64,000 nucleotides of DNA from Mytilus trossulus (taxonomy: Eukaryota > Mollusca > Bivalvia > Mytilida > Mytilidae). The number at the start of each line of letters is the position of its first letter. Within the stretch, counting starts at the first letter, position 1. The notes beneath the pieces are model-generated. The model ran no database searches. It worked only from the letters and a program-made list of their open reading frames with translations, and was not told where the DNA came from. Below, one piece after another: positions 47,201-59,068 of this stretch. The translations under genes and the position numbers were made by a program. The stretch is from positions 36,677,383-36,741,382 of the forward strand of contig NC_086386.1 of NCBI RefSeq assembly GCF_036588685.1, given 5' to 3'.

Positions 47201-49402
47201 AATTAAGTGGGGATAATCTTCACCAATGTCTCTCATTGAAGGTCTTTCCACTAGTAAAGTTCTATTTTGATATTGAAATATAAAAAAATCAGTTTAAAAT
47301 GTTAGTTCCTATGGCTTTAGGATGTATTAATATGAATTTAAAGCAAAGGTCAAAATCTAGAACGTCCTTTAACCTATGACCTTGACCTCAATTTTAAGGT
47401 CATAAACCAAGGACCTTAAATCAAAAGACCCTAGGTCTATAATATGTTTGGTTAATGAGTTATATCACTTGACGCGTTATTCTAAATGTAAGATGGGCAA
47501 AAATTCCCATTTATTGTCTGCGCACCCTTTCAACCAGAATATACAAGTAAGGACATGTTGCAACTAACAATTTATGAAAAATTATTTGTCGATATGTCAT
47601 AACGTATTTGAAAATAAGTGAAAATAAGCCAAAATCAAAATTTAGAATATGACCTTGACCTTTGACCTTGACCTCATTTTCATTTTTTTTTACCAAGGAC
47701 CTCAAATCTGAGGACCCTAGGTCTCTATCACTTATGATTTACTAGTTAAAACTGCATATCACTTGAATCAAATGAAAAAGGGGGAATAACTCTCATATGG
47801 AGTCTCCTTAAAGCTTCGGTCCAAATGAATACCCTAATCTTTAAGACGTAACGAGCAATTTGGTAAAATAAATTTGTCGTAATCCTTTACGGTTACAAAG
47901 GAGTAGTGGCCACAAGAAAAACAGTGTTTGGGGAGATAACTCTTACAACGTAAAGTTTTTTGTTTTGTCGTTGTACATTTTTAAAGCGTATAAACTATAC
48001 GATATCATATTTCAAATATCTAAGCAACATCTTTTGAAACATCAATACTACGCAAGAAAAAAAATTAGGCGGAAGAAAAAAAAAAAAAAAAATAATAATA
48101 ATCAGAACAACTTCAATAGGTCTTTCCACGGAAAAGTGGAAAGACCTAATAATAATCAGAACAAATTCAATAGGTCTTTCCACGGAAAGGTGGAAAGACC
48201 TAATAATAGCGTGTTATTTTTTAGCTGGTAACTGATTGTTTTATCCAGGTTATATTGGATGTTTTGTTGACGATGGACACAGATTGTTGAGGCGATTTGC
48301 AGGTGACGGTAATATGAGTCTAGGGAAGTGTAGACATCTTTGCAGAGGATATAAATATCTTGGACTACAGGTAAATAAAGGCAACAGTAATATAACGCTG
48401 TTCAAAAGTAAACTGACTGAGAGAAAAAAACATATTCTGCTTACAAATTAAACCGAGGGAAATATATAAACTTTGTGCTGTCTGCTATTCAATTAATTTT
48501 GATTATCTAGCTTATTTTGTTATGTAATTTTCAAATTCAAATCTATTACTTTGTTGTATATTTTTTTCCAAGCGAACGTGAACTATAAAAAATCAAACTA
48601 AATACAAAAATAAAAATAAAAAATGATCTTTAGAAATATATAGAAAGATGTATTTCTGAAATTTGTAGTTGCACATATTCATCACTTTTTCTTTTTTGAA
48701 TTGATATAATTTCCAGTATGCCAACCAGTGCTTCTGTGGTAACTATCTCAATCATCGGGTATATCCACAATCATCAGAGTTACAATGTCATATGGGATGT
48801 ACTTCAGAGCCACATAGGATGTGTGGTGGCACATGGAGAAATTCAGTCTACAAAGGTACCTTATTGCTCATTCAATTTACAGAAAAAACCTTTATACACA
48901 TAGATGAACATGACCATAAATACCAGGTCCAAAATAATGGCCTTACATATTTTCAGAAACATTAAAAGAGATTAAGTAGCTTCAAGCTCCTTTTAACAAA
49001 TTATGTATAACCATACAGAAATGAAGTATAGTTGCCAATGAGATATAGAACTAGATCGAAGAAAATGGTCAAGAAGACTACAGATTTCTGTAAAATCGTA
49101 ACCATGAGCACAATTCGTATCGTATGGACGTCAATAAGATCAGATTTATAACTAAACAATCAAATTACCCGGAGTTTTTAGAAGTTTATACGCTATTACT
49201 TACATCTATTTGCTGATGATGTTAAAGTTATGACACGTCATGAAAGAGATAAAAACTGTTTTCGTGAAACACTTTGTGAAAGACACTGAAAATGATAGCA
49301 AATATAAAATAAAGTAATACATAAATCAAAATTAAATGAATATACATATTTTAACGATTCATGTATGTTGTATTTTATACAAATTGATATTTTACAGTTT
49401 AG
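44155..49402 (+). CDS. Secreted single-WSC-domain protein, copy 2
   Basis: Predicted protein of 119 aa. Exons are 44155-44248, 48249-48370, 48717-48855 and 49398-49402. The signal peptide is MRITLLFLICFVTFASVNA, then a short linker ARNDFMREGHYK. The WSC domain (YIGCFVDD, GKCRHLC, QCFCGN, QCHMGC, MCGGTWRNSVYK) has all eight cysteines. Exon 2 and 3 lengths and all phases match copy 1. Replacements cluster in surface-like positions such as DKSQRLLA against DDGHRLLR. Intron 1 is 4.0 kb against 479 bp in copy 1 because of inserted repeats. Function as for copy 1: a likely carbohydrate-binding secreted protein. Confidence 0.87.
44711..45570 (+). repeat. About 860-bp repeat, left copy
   Basis: Begins 'ggtctttccactagtaaag' and ends in an A-rich tract with (AAT)n. 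It contains 'gaccttgacctttgacctt'. A second copy starts at 47241 in the same orientation. A 29-bp direct repeat (44678-44706 and 45571-45599, beginning AATTAAAAACCAATTG) brackets this copy. Confidence 0.88.
45596..47238. mobile_element. 1.64-kb element with long terminal inverted repeats
   Basis: The left end begins CAATGAG and contains GTAGATCAGGTCCAAC. The right end, read in reverse, begins CAATGAG and contains GGTAGATCAGGTCCAAC. Imperfect inverted repeats reach about 75-80 bp. The interior is very AT-rich without an ORF. It sits exactly between the two 860-bp repeat copies. Confidence 0.75.
47241..48102 (+). repeat. About 860-bp repeat, right copy
   Basis: Same start and same A-rich/(AAT)n end as the copy at 44711. 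The two minus-strand ORFs in these copies (45166-44981 and 47705-47511) are the same shadow frame. Confidence 0.88.
48104..48205 (+). repeat. Two 54-bp units each ending in a perfect 12-bp hairpin
   Basis: AGGTCTTTCCAC pairs with GTGGAAAGACCT at 48118-48147 and again at 48172-48201, with 6-base loops. The stem sequence is the start of the adjacent 860-bp repeat, so these look like its hairpin head. Confidence 0.9.
48249..48370 (+). CDS. WSC gene 2, exon 2
   Basis: 122 nt after TATCCAG. Encodes YIGCFVDD through GYKYLGLQ. Starts only about 45 bp after the hairpin repeats. Confidence 0.9.
48717..48855 (+). CDS. WSC gene 2, exon 3
   Basis: 139 nt from TTTCCAG to GTACCT. Encodes YANQCFCGNYLNHR through MCGGTWRNSVYK. 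Confidence 0.9.
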
Positions 49403-49475
49403 TGACTTCAGCGACAAGGAAAAGATTGGACCTACCGACACTTTTTATTCTAAATAAAATAGAACTATCCCATCT
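49398..49475 (+). terminator. WSC gene 2, last exon with polyadenylation signal
   Basis: TAG stop at 49400-49402, then AATAAA at 49453-49458. Aligns with 37609-37690. Confidence 0.65.
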
Positions 49476-49534
49476 TTTCAACTTTCAAATTATTCATCTA
49501 ACTCATGAGCCTTTATGAAAAAGAAAAGTGGTAA

Positions 49535-50340
49535 ATTCACATTGTGATAAGACGTGTCACGGTACTTATCTATCCCAAATTCATGTATTTGGTTTTGATG
49601 TCATATTTGTTATTTTCGTGGGATTTTGTCTGATGCTTGGTCCGGTCCTGTGTGTGTTACATTTTAGTGTTGTGTCGTTGTTCTCCTGTTATATTTAATG
49701 CGTTTCCCTCGGTTTTAGTTTGTTACCCCGATTTTGTTTTTTGTCCATGAATTTATGAGTTTTGAACAGCGGTATACTACTGTTGCCTTTATGCATGATT
49801 GCCAATGAGACAACTCAAGTACAAAATGACATAGACATTAACGACTATATGTCACTGTATGGCCTTCAACAATGAGCAAAAATTATAGTCAGCTATTTAA
49901 AGACCCGAAAGGAAAAAATGGAATACACTTCAAACGAGAAAACTAACGGCTTAATTTATGTACAATAAACTCATCATAGATACCAGGACTAAATTAAGTA
50001 TATGCGACAGACGCGCGTTTCGTCTACAAAAGACTCATCAGTAACGCTTGAATCCAAAAAAAAACCAAAAAAAAACGCCAAATAAAGTACGAAGTTGAAG
50101 AGCATTGAGAACCAAAATTCCTAAAAGTTTGACAAATACCGCTAAGTTGATCTATGCCTGAGGTAGAAAAACCTTAGTATTTCAAAAAATTCTAAAATTT
50201 GTAAACAGTAAATTCATACATATAACCATATAAATGAAAATTCATGTCAGCACAAAAAGTGATGACTACTGGGCTTGTGATACCCTCGGGGAAATAAATC
50301 TCCACCAGCAGTGGCATCGGTCCAGTGGTTGTAAAAGAGG
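49535..50340. repeat. Cluster of dispersed repeats D, A and B
   Basis: Repeat D (+) at about 49540-49800, repeat A (-) at about 49793-49960, repeat B (-) at about 49965-50180 and its longer tail to about 50335. They lie end to end just after WSC gene 2 and have no counterpart in unit 1. Confidence 0.75.
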
Positions 50341-51515
50341 GACGAAAGATACCAAAGGGACAGTCAAACTGTAAATCTAAAACAAACTGACAACGCCATG
50401 GCTAAAAATGAAAAAAGACAAACAGACAAACAATAGTACACATGACACAACATAGAAAACTAAAGAATAAACAACACGAACCCCACCAAAAAGTAGGGGT
50501 GATCTCAGGTGCTCCGGAAGGGTAAGCAGATCCTGCTCCACATGCGGCACCCGTCGTGTTGCTTATGTGATTACAAATCCGGTAAATAGTCTAATTCGGT
50601 AGGTCAAATTCATGAAAGGGAAGGGGATTGTAGTTACGACGTAAGGGACATATCCGATATCATTTGTGAAACGGTTATTCCATAACGGTCAACCAACTCG
50701 TGATGGCGTCCGTAAAATTTACGAAGGGATGATTTCAACTTCACCATTTGGAACTCTTGGTTTAATAGCTTCCTTGTGAGCAGTAACCCTCTATCCAGAA
50801 AATCATGAAAGGAAATGCAAGCACGGGAATATCGTATCAATTGGGAGACATATACCCCGTATGCAGGTGCTGCTAGAATGTTGCTACTTAAAAATGGAAA
50901 GTTCACAATTGGAAAGCTGAAATCATCTCTTTTGTCGTAAAGGTTTGTCTTCAACCGACCCTCATTGTCAATTTCTAGATGTAAGTCAAGATATGAAGCC
51001 GACTTAACTGTATCTGTAGTATACTTTATCTCCAATTCGATGGGATAGATGCCATCCACATAGTCAACAAATTTTAAATTATTTAGTGAAAGAACGTCAT
51101 CTATATAGCGGAAAGTAGAGTTAAAGGATATTGCTAACTTCTTATCTTTCTTCCTTGATAATATCGGTTTCAGAGAATTTTTTGTTTGAATCAGAATGAT
51201 TCTTTACAAAGTAGGATTTATCCTCCCCTAAGACAAGATACTTGTATCTGCGTTGGTCATTCTTTTTTATGAAGCAAAGTAATACCAACTCTTTTAATTT
51301 GTCTTTTAGTTTGGAATGTGGAATACTTGTGTAAAGAGTAGAAAAGTCAAATGTTTTAATACTGTTACAAGATGAAAGAGAGTTAGATTGTATGTACTCT
51401 AAAAGATCTTTGGAATTTTTAAGTATCCACATCTGATTCACACCACCTCTAGAATAGGCAGTTTCACAATAACTTTGAAGCCCGTCTTTGATTGCTGATA
51501 AAATTAATGTAAATA
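50335..51515 (-). pseudogene. Penelope-like reverse transcriptase relic, minus strand
   Basis: Two long frames in minus orientation. One (51558-51142) has SAIKDGLQSYCETAYSRGG, FDFSTLYTSIPHSKLKDKL and KYLVLGEDKSYF. The other (51059-50634) has YPIELEIKYTTD, SASYLDLHLEIDNEG, FPIVNFPFLSS and LVDRYG. The part between them, which should hold the GIPMGTNCAPL and YIDD blocks, is largely deleted. The element's 3' tail (to about 50335) is present. It is the best-kept copy in the window, but is not intact. Confidence 0.78.
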
Positions 51516-51600
51516 AACTCATTATAGATACCAGGATTAAATTTAGTATAAACGCCAAACGCGCGTTTTGTCTACAAAAGACACTTCAACTTTATATCAA
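51515..51600 (-). repeat. Dispersed repeat B fragment
   Basis: 'gataccaggattaaatttag' and 'caaacgcgcgttttgtctac' in reverse orientation. It cuts off the start of the relic at 50335-51515. Confidence 0.7.
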
Positions 51601-51754
51601 TATATGCATTTGTAGAATGATTAAATGTAAAAATGTAAAAAAATAATCTTCTAAGATGAACAAGAGTTTTTACTAGATGAAGCTAAGCCCAAAGTCCTAC
51701 TTTCCTAAACATATTGTATATACACTATACAGTTGCTCTTGAAAATCTAGATAC

Positions 51755-52892
51755 AAGTATCTTGCCTAGTATGGATGAATAAATCGTACTTTGTAACTTT
51801 GTAAAGGATCACTCTGATTCAAGCAAAATAATCACTGAAACTGACATTATCAAGATGCTAAAATGATTTCTTGATTGACAACATATTTGTAACGTTCGAA
51901 AGTCGTGTTTTTCAACAGACTCGGCATTCCAATAAGAATCAATTGTCCCTCTTCTTGCCGACTTGTTTCTTTGTTATTATGAGGCTGACTTCATACAGGA
52001 ACTTCTTAGAGAGAAAAAAAAAGTAATATCGTTTAATTTTACGTTCCGCTACATAGATGATTTTCTTTCACTAAATAATTCAAAATTTGGTGACTATGTT
52101 AAACGCATCTATCCAATCGAACTAGAGATGAAGGATAGCACATATATAGTTAGTCGGCCTCATATCTTGACTTACATCTAGAAATTGACAATGAGGGTCG
52201 GTTGATGACAATTCATGCCATGTTATTGGTTCAAATATCAACGCTGTAAAATACAAAGTAATCATAGTAGAATTACTTTCATATGTAATTAGTAATAAGG
52301 CACATAAATATTGACAGTCCAATAAAATGCATTAACCAGATCGACCTCTATTACCCTTAAACGCACAAGTAAAGAACCTGCCTATTGTGTAAAGTAAACC
52401 TGATGAAAGATTAAAGATAAGCAATATCCTTCAGCTCTACTTTCTGCTATATAGATGATGTTTTTTCACTAAATAATTCAAAATTTGGTTATTTGGTTGA
52501 CACATCTATCAAATCGAACTGGAGATAAAAGATACAATAGATGCAGTTAAGTCGGCCTCATATCTTGAAGTACATCTAGAAATTGACAATTTAGGTCGTT
52601 TAGAAACAAAACTTTACGACAAAAGAGATCCAATTGTGAACTTTCCATTTCTAAGTAGCAACATTCTAATAGCACCTGCATCTGTGGTATATATCTTCCG
52701 ATTGATACGCTATTCTCGTGCTTGCATTTCAAATCATGATTTTCTTGATAGAGAGTTGCTGCTTTCAGGGACGCTATTAAACCAAGACTTCCAAATGGTT
52801 AAATTGAAATCAACCCTTCGAAAATTTCACGGACGCCATCAAAAGTTGGTTGACCGTTATGGAATAACCGTTTGACAAATGATATCAGATAA
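51755..52892 (+). pseudogene. Penelope-like relic of unit 2, 5' part
   Basis: Aligns with 40058-41290 of unit 1, including the same duplicated catalytic block (about 52050 and 52450). Frames recover LLADLFLCYYEADF, FRYIDDFLSLNNSKF and FPFLSSNILIAPASVV...LVDRYG. It breaks off at about 52892. Its 3' tail resumes at about 57992. Confidence 0.75.
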
Positions 52893-54069
52893 TCATTTTA
52901 TGGGACATAAAAACATTTTTGTCAGGAAATTATTCTTATCAAGAGTAATATGAAACTGTAAATTTGCATGGGGTTGTCTGTAAGTTTTTGATTACAGGCA
53001 AAGATCAGTGGGGTTATCTCACGATCAGGGTCAAGATTAATTACTAGTATGATTGTTTAACGATATTTAATTGACCAATGAGGATTAGGTGCATGTTATC
53101 TTTTCACATGTGTTTAGATTAGCCAGCATTCTCGCAATTGCACTGAATGCTAGAGGACGCCATTTTAGTGTTATCAAGAAAAGTGAAGATTTTTAATTTT
53201 AACAACGATGTTGTATGCTGCAATGACGCAGAAAGCAGTTTTTGTCAGACGATTACATATGTTGGAATGTACAGAAGCAATTAATAAGAGATAACTAAAA
53301 AGGTAAAAGCCATCTGAAATAAATTTATAGGCATAGTTTAATATATTTTTATTTGATTTATAACGTAATCATTTTATAGCTTTGTGCATTATAGTTTATG
53401 GTTCATAATTTGAGTATTTATAAAGTTGGTTTTTTTTCAATTGTGCATGAGTTATGATCTTGTTATACATATTGTGAAAGTGACAACGGCCGATAAAATT
53501 TGGGTTTCGACAATTCCCAAATTCAGGTTGAATTTGCAAGTTCATATTATGTGGAGGTACATGGCATCCGAGTCAAAATACACTGACACACTTTAATGCA
53601 TAGCCATATCGATCTTTATTAAAATTAGTGGTATCTAGTAAGCGGGAATGCATCAGAGAAATAATTGGCGCGAGATATTCGCATCATTCACGGACTACAT
53701 ATTATGTATGATTACGTGAACAATGAATGTGATAAGTGTCGAGGTATTCCGAAAGGTCGGTTTTATGGTCTTCAACTCTGAAATCGCGTAAAAAACATTA
53801 TTTTTTTTGTGTTTTAGAAATGGAAAGATTTTCTGTTTGATTTCTATAAATAGATCTGAATATACACATCAACAATTAATATGTGTGTAGCTAGCTGTTG
53901 GCAGTGCAGATCGTCTGTTTTTGAGGTTTTAGCATTTAATTAAGTACAAGTTTGCCAAAAACATTATTTTTTTTTTTGGGTTTAATCATTAGTTATGTAT
54001 TCCATGTCATTAGACACATTTTTTTTCAGTTTACAGTCTGTGGTTGAATTTGTATCTTTAATACGTTTG

Positions 54070-55215
54070 GTTTTATATGATTATATATGTATCATTTACA
54101 CTAATGGTTATATATGTATCATTATATACATATGGTTATATGTATCATTATACAAATGGTTTTCTGTGGTTATTGATGTACCATTATGTACATATGGTAT
54201 TATATGGTTATATATGTAGCATTCTACATATGGTTATATATGTATCAGTATACATATTAGTTTTATATGGTTATATATGTATCATTATACATATTGGTTT
54301 CATGTGGTTATATATGTATCACATCTCTATACATATGGTTTACATTTTATATATGTATCATTATATACATATGGTTTTATATGGTTATATATGTATCATT
54401 ATACATATGGTTTTATATGGTTATATATGTATCACATCTCTATACATATGGTTTACATTTTATATATGCATCATTATATACATATGGTTTTATATGGTTA
54501 TATATGTATCATTAAATACATATGGTTTTATATGGTGATACATATTGGTTTTATATGGTTATATTATGTATCATTATACATATGGTTTTATATATGTATC
54601 ATTATATACATATGGTTTTATATGGTTATATATGTATCATTATACATATTGGTTTTATATGGTTATATTATGTATCATTATACATATGGTTTTATATGGT
54701 TATATATGTATCACATCTCTATACATATGGTGTTATATGGTTATATATGTAGCATTATACATATAATTTTATATGGTTGTATATGTATCAGTATACATAT
54801 TAGTTTTATATGGTTATATATGTATCATTATACATATTGGTTTCATGTGGTTATATATGTATCACATCTCTATACATATGGTTTACATTTTATATATGTA
54901 TCATTATATACATATGGTTTTATATGGTTATATATGTATCATTATACATATGGTTTTATATGGTTATATATGTATCATTATATACATATGGTTTTATATG
55001 GTTATATATATATCATTATATACATATGGTTTTATATGGTTATATATGTATCATTATACATATTAGTTTTATATGGTTATATTATGTATCATTATACATA
55101 TGGTTTCATATGGTTATATATGTATCACATCTCTATACATATAGGTTATATTTTATATATGTATCATTATATACATATGGTTTTCTGTGGTTATATTTGT
55201 ATCATTTTACATATG
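54070..55215 (+). repeat. Minisatellite of ATATGTATCATTATACATATGG-type units
   Basis: More than 30 degenerate units of about 22-40 bp, built from 'ttatatatgtatcattat', 'acatatggttttatatggtt' and a rarer variant with 'catctctatacatatggttt'. Open frames of up to 325 codons in several phases are a by-product of the low stop content of the repeat. Confidence 0.93.
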
Positions 55216-55335
55216 GTTTTTGCTCTCATTGTTGATGGTCGTACGGTGGTGTAAAGTTGCTCTAATTATATTCATTTGGACACTGTTGGGTAGTTGTCGT
55301 CTGAATTTACAATCATACCATATCTCCCTTTTTAT
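55216..55335 (+). repeat. Decayed repeat A copy
   Basis: 'ctcattgttgatggtcgtac' and 'caatcataccatatctccct' correspond to the ends of repeat A. Confidence 0.55.
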
Positions 55336-57170
55336 GAATAATTACACTGATTTATTTTATAGTTATATACATGTTTCCATAACTATACATACAGTTTTAT
55401 TGTTTATTGTTTAAGTTAATTATGAGGTCTAAGGTATTAGTTATTTTCAAGTATGGTTATTTTGTATTTGTCATTGATACTGTTTATTGGGCCACTATTT
55501 CGTTTCCTTTATAGATGATATATGAGAGAGCTGGGGTAAGAGGAATTACTGCTATTACAGATGTGACAGAGAGATTTAGAGTTGCAGCTTGTATGATTCA
55601 ATGAAAAGGACGAAAACAGACCTGAAATAATAATGGTCTACGAAGATCAACAGCTCATACGATACTTTTGTAAGATGTCCCAATTCACTATCCTCATTTA
55701 TAACACAGCCAACAGCTAAAGAAATGGCAGCGACGGTGATTGCTCAGTTGAATGGAAAAGTGTTGGTTTTTATTTTCGTATAACTGATAGCGTGTTGATC
55801 ATTGGCAGATTACAGATTGTATATCATGTGTAGCTTCAACATTAGTTTAACACAGCTTGGATTTTCAAAAAAACAGAGATATAAATGTTGCCTTCACAAC
55901 ATTAGCAAACGCTGTACACTGCTCCCTTGAACCGTCTGTGACATCATACCGATATGTTTCAGCACATTTTACGCTCACAGCAACCCCAATGTGAGAAGAT
56001 CGAACTTTAGGTATTGACAATTCTGTATTAGGCTAGACAGTTACGTACTTCTCAACAAAGATTTTGACCTTGGGCTTGAATTTGAATTAAAAACAAGAAA
56101 AGACAGTTGTGCTGATAACTTTATAGACTTAGTTATCCTTTCTCCAAATTTCAGTGAAGATAAAGATGATTGACAACTATTGGAATCAAAGGCGGTTTAA
56201 CATAGTACGTAAATAATGTCGATCCATCAGTGTACTGCAACTTGTGATATTTATGTCTTTATATTATGTAAATATCTGGAATATCTTCTCACATTTTAAA
56301 TATGTATAAATTATTAGCCCATTGGCAAAACAATTTGATTTCAATATTGCAAAATCATATGATGGAACATTTCTTGAGGTACTCAGAGTGATGAAGTTTG
56401 ATTGGACAGTTGTAAATGATGATCATGTTTTTATAATAATAGCAAGTATACCAACAACAACAACTGATCAATTTTAAGTCACACGTAAAAGTAAGAAGTC
56501 GCATGCAATTCAGAATAAAAATAAATCGAACAATTTCATCCTTCCTGGGTTATAACCGGAGTCAAAATAGAAATAATTCACGGGTTTAAGTTTAAAAATA
56601 TTTCATAACTAAGTCTTATTAAAGAAGATTAGCATTTCCCTCCAACAATAAATGTGCAAGGAAAATCCTGTGTTGGTCACTCTTAAGTCGAACATATGCA
56701 AAAGTGATAAAGGCAGAGTACGAGGACATATTGCTTGATGTATTTGCTTTCACTTGGGTCTGGTTCTAAAAAGAAAAAGATAAAGGAAAGCAGATTTTTT
56801 TGCTTAATCGTGTTAATTCACTACCAATCTTTTATTTAAGAGAAAGTATCGATGTTACTTTTGGAAAACCACTTGAATAAATGCCAGTTTCATATAAAAT
56901 TGTTGAAACTATCATTGAGCTGGTCCAAGAAACATGGTTTTAACTTTGGAAGTAGAAAGCAGAATTACTATTTATAAGTTAGCCCCCTTTTTCAGTTCTC
57001 ATGTGGTACATCATTGGGCGTTTTCCGTTAAGTCCTTGTTGAAGTCCGTTTTATTTTTAAAGCCGTAAGTCCAGAATGGTACCAGGATCTTAGGTGCTGC
57101 ATTATTAAACAGCTAAAAGAGTGTTATCATTAAATAAACGCACGATTAAATTATATTAAATTGTACACTT
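55336..57170. other. No gene supported
   Basis: Higher-complexity sequence (55.5-56.1 kb) looks less AT-rich than its surroundings, but stops occur in every frame and I recognise no protein. Confidence 0.35.
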
Positions 57171-57187
57171 TTATATCATGTCTTGGG

Positions 57188-57715
57188 CAGAGGTCAACAG
57201 GGCTTGCTTTGCCAAAAAGTAATTTTCTTAGTAGAGGTCAACAGGGCTTGCTCTACACTCTAGTAGTTAAGTAAGGTTTTAAGAATACCAGCAAATCACT
57301 CTTTTTTATGTGATGATGGATAGAGGTCAAAAGAGCTTGCTCTATCACTTTATTAATTTGTTTTGAATAGTTACAACAATGTACAGATTATTGTTTTGTT
57401 CTTTAAATCTGTTTTGCTTATCTTATATCTGCATGTATAAACATGTATGCATATGTATTTTGTCTTCAATTAATGTTTTTGTTTTTCATTCTACATTACG
57501 TACACAAATACATGACATCAAGGTATTTGTTTTATTTTTTATCATTTTTTTTTTCTCAATATATTTAATAACCTTTTATAGGTTGAATACAATAAGAAGT
57601 TATAATTTTTATTCATTATGCTATGGAAATGTAGGGAGGGATCAAAATAGTTTGCCTTACATTGGCATGTGTACTTGTCAAACATAAAAGGTAGATGTCA
57701 ACATGGCTTGCTCTG
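57188..57715 (+). repeat. Four hairpin boxes GAG-GTCAACAGGGCTTG-CTC
   Basis: Boxes at about 57188, 57232, 57331 and 57690 share 'ggtcaa-agggcttgct'. They are flanked by short stems that differ between boxes yet still pair: GTAGAG with CTCTAC, and GATAGAG with CTCTATC. Confidence 0.65.
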
Positions 57716-57991
57716 CTTTTTTATAATCTTTTAACCTTAATATCCAGACATGGACAGGAGCAATGCTTTATATTATACACATATTTTTTCTTTCTCTTTT
57801 CATTTTAATGTCGTCTTAATTTGAATGAAATGATTGCATTTGGATGTAAAGAAAGCAAACATTTATATTAATCAATTTAACTCTTATAAAATTTATCTCC
57901 AAGATTTCTCGGGTGGCGGCTCCCCAACTCTGTGATTTGGGGATTGTGGCGGTATTTATTCCCCACCTTTGCAAATTATTGTCATTTATTC

Positions 57992-58315
57992 AGTATGTTC
58001 TTTACGTCGTAACTACAATCCTCTTCCCTTTCATGAATGTGACCTACCGAATAAGACTATTTACCAGATTTGTTATAACATGAGCAATACGACGGGTGCC
58101 ACATTAGGAACAGGATATGCTTACCCTTCCGGGGCAACTGAGTTAACCCCTACTTTTTGGTGGGGTTCGTGTTTTTCTTCTTTAGTTTTCTATGTTGTGT
58201 CATGTGTACTGTTGTTTGTCAGTTTATCTTTTTTCATTTTAAAGCCATGTCGTTGTCAGTTTGTTTTAGACTTATGAGTTTGACTGTCTGGTATTCTTCG
58301 TCCCTCTTTTATGCA
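57992..58315 (+). pseudogene. Penelope-like relic of unit 2, 3' tail
   Basis: Begins TATGTTCTTTACGTCG and ends 'cttcgtccctctttt', aligning with 41278-41600. The short frame GYAYPSGATELTPTFWWGS is a shared shadow of this tail, which is also seen in reverse at 50335-50640. Confidence 0.75.
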
Positions 58316-59068
58316 CTTGTTTAAAAACATTATGGTTAGATCGACGGCAAACAGTCAGCACAGAGAAAATAATCTGAAGGTACATTGAACCATGAGTGCA
58401 TAATCACATATATAGCATGCAGTATGATTTGTTCGAACTAAAACAATTGCTGATCAAAACGTGCGATTTTTCCCTTTAAAATGAGCAGATTAGTTCAGTC
58501 AAAATTATTATTTTGAACCCACGAACTGCGCTTTTTTTTATAATTTATTTCGTATTTACGAATACAACAGGACAGTTAAGAAATTTGAGTATTTATGCCT
58601 TTGTGATTCGATATTAAAGTCCTCATGAGACGAGCACCGTTTATAACCTTTTGTCTCATGCATATATTGTCAGTCGTCAGTCGTCCATAAAATTGTTAAT
58701 ACGATTCCTCGATAATATGATATCATTTTCTGAAAAACATAATTAGAAACATTGTAAATATGACAATGTTAATAAATGTGTTCAGACATTCTTTATTTGG
58801 AAAAAAGTTATAACACAAAAAAAAAAGTCAGAGGAAAATTTAAAAAAGAAAGTCTCTAATAAAATGGCAAATCAAAAGCTAAAAGACATCAAACAAATAG
58901 ATAACTGCTACCATATTCGTGATTTGGTACAAGAATACTCTTATGTAGATGATGGTGTGTTAACAGTGTTAGTGTCATTCTACACATATGATACAAAAGT
59001 ACTTGTATATCAGTTCTTCTGGTTGCTTTTTATACGGATTTTACTTATATGACTTCCATTCAAGCAAT
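58316..59068. other. 3' flank of the Methyltransf_FA/PAN gene
   Basis: Aligns with 41600-42328 of unit 1 over its length. On the minus strand it should hold the 3' UTR. The ORF at 58864-59052 is a shadow. Confidence 0.5.

Larger units (their letters stand above)
52893..57991. mobile_element. About 5.1-kb insertion splitting the unit 2 reverse transcriptase relic
   Basis: The left flank ends ...GATATCAGATA and the right flank resumes TATGTTCTTTACGTCG. In the uninterrupted relic at 17.15 kb (read in reverse) these parts are joined, so TA may be a 2-bp target duplication. I see no terminal inverted repeats and no transposase. Content: AT-rich DNA, the 54-kb minisatellite, a decayed repeat A copy and small hairpin boxes. 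It could be several insertions. Confidence 0.5.

Noticed and set aside
44981-47705. Two similar minus-strand frames (61 and 64 aa)
   Set aside because: Shadows of the two 860-bp repeat copies.
50634-51059. 141-aa frame as a real gene
   Set aside because: It is the C-terminal part of a reverse transcriptase relic whose catalytic part is deleted. Four related broken copies lie in the same window.
54077-55254. 325-aa and other overlapping open frames rich in YICIIIHMVLYG-type repeats
   Set aside because: They are by-products of the minisatellite, open in several phases at once, with no start context, splice signals or protein-like composition.
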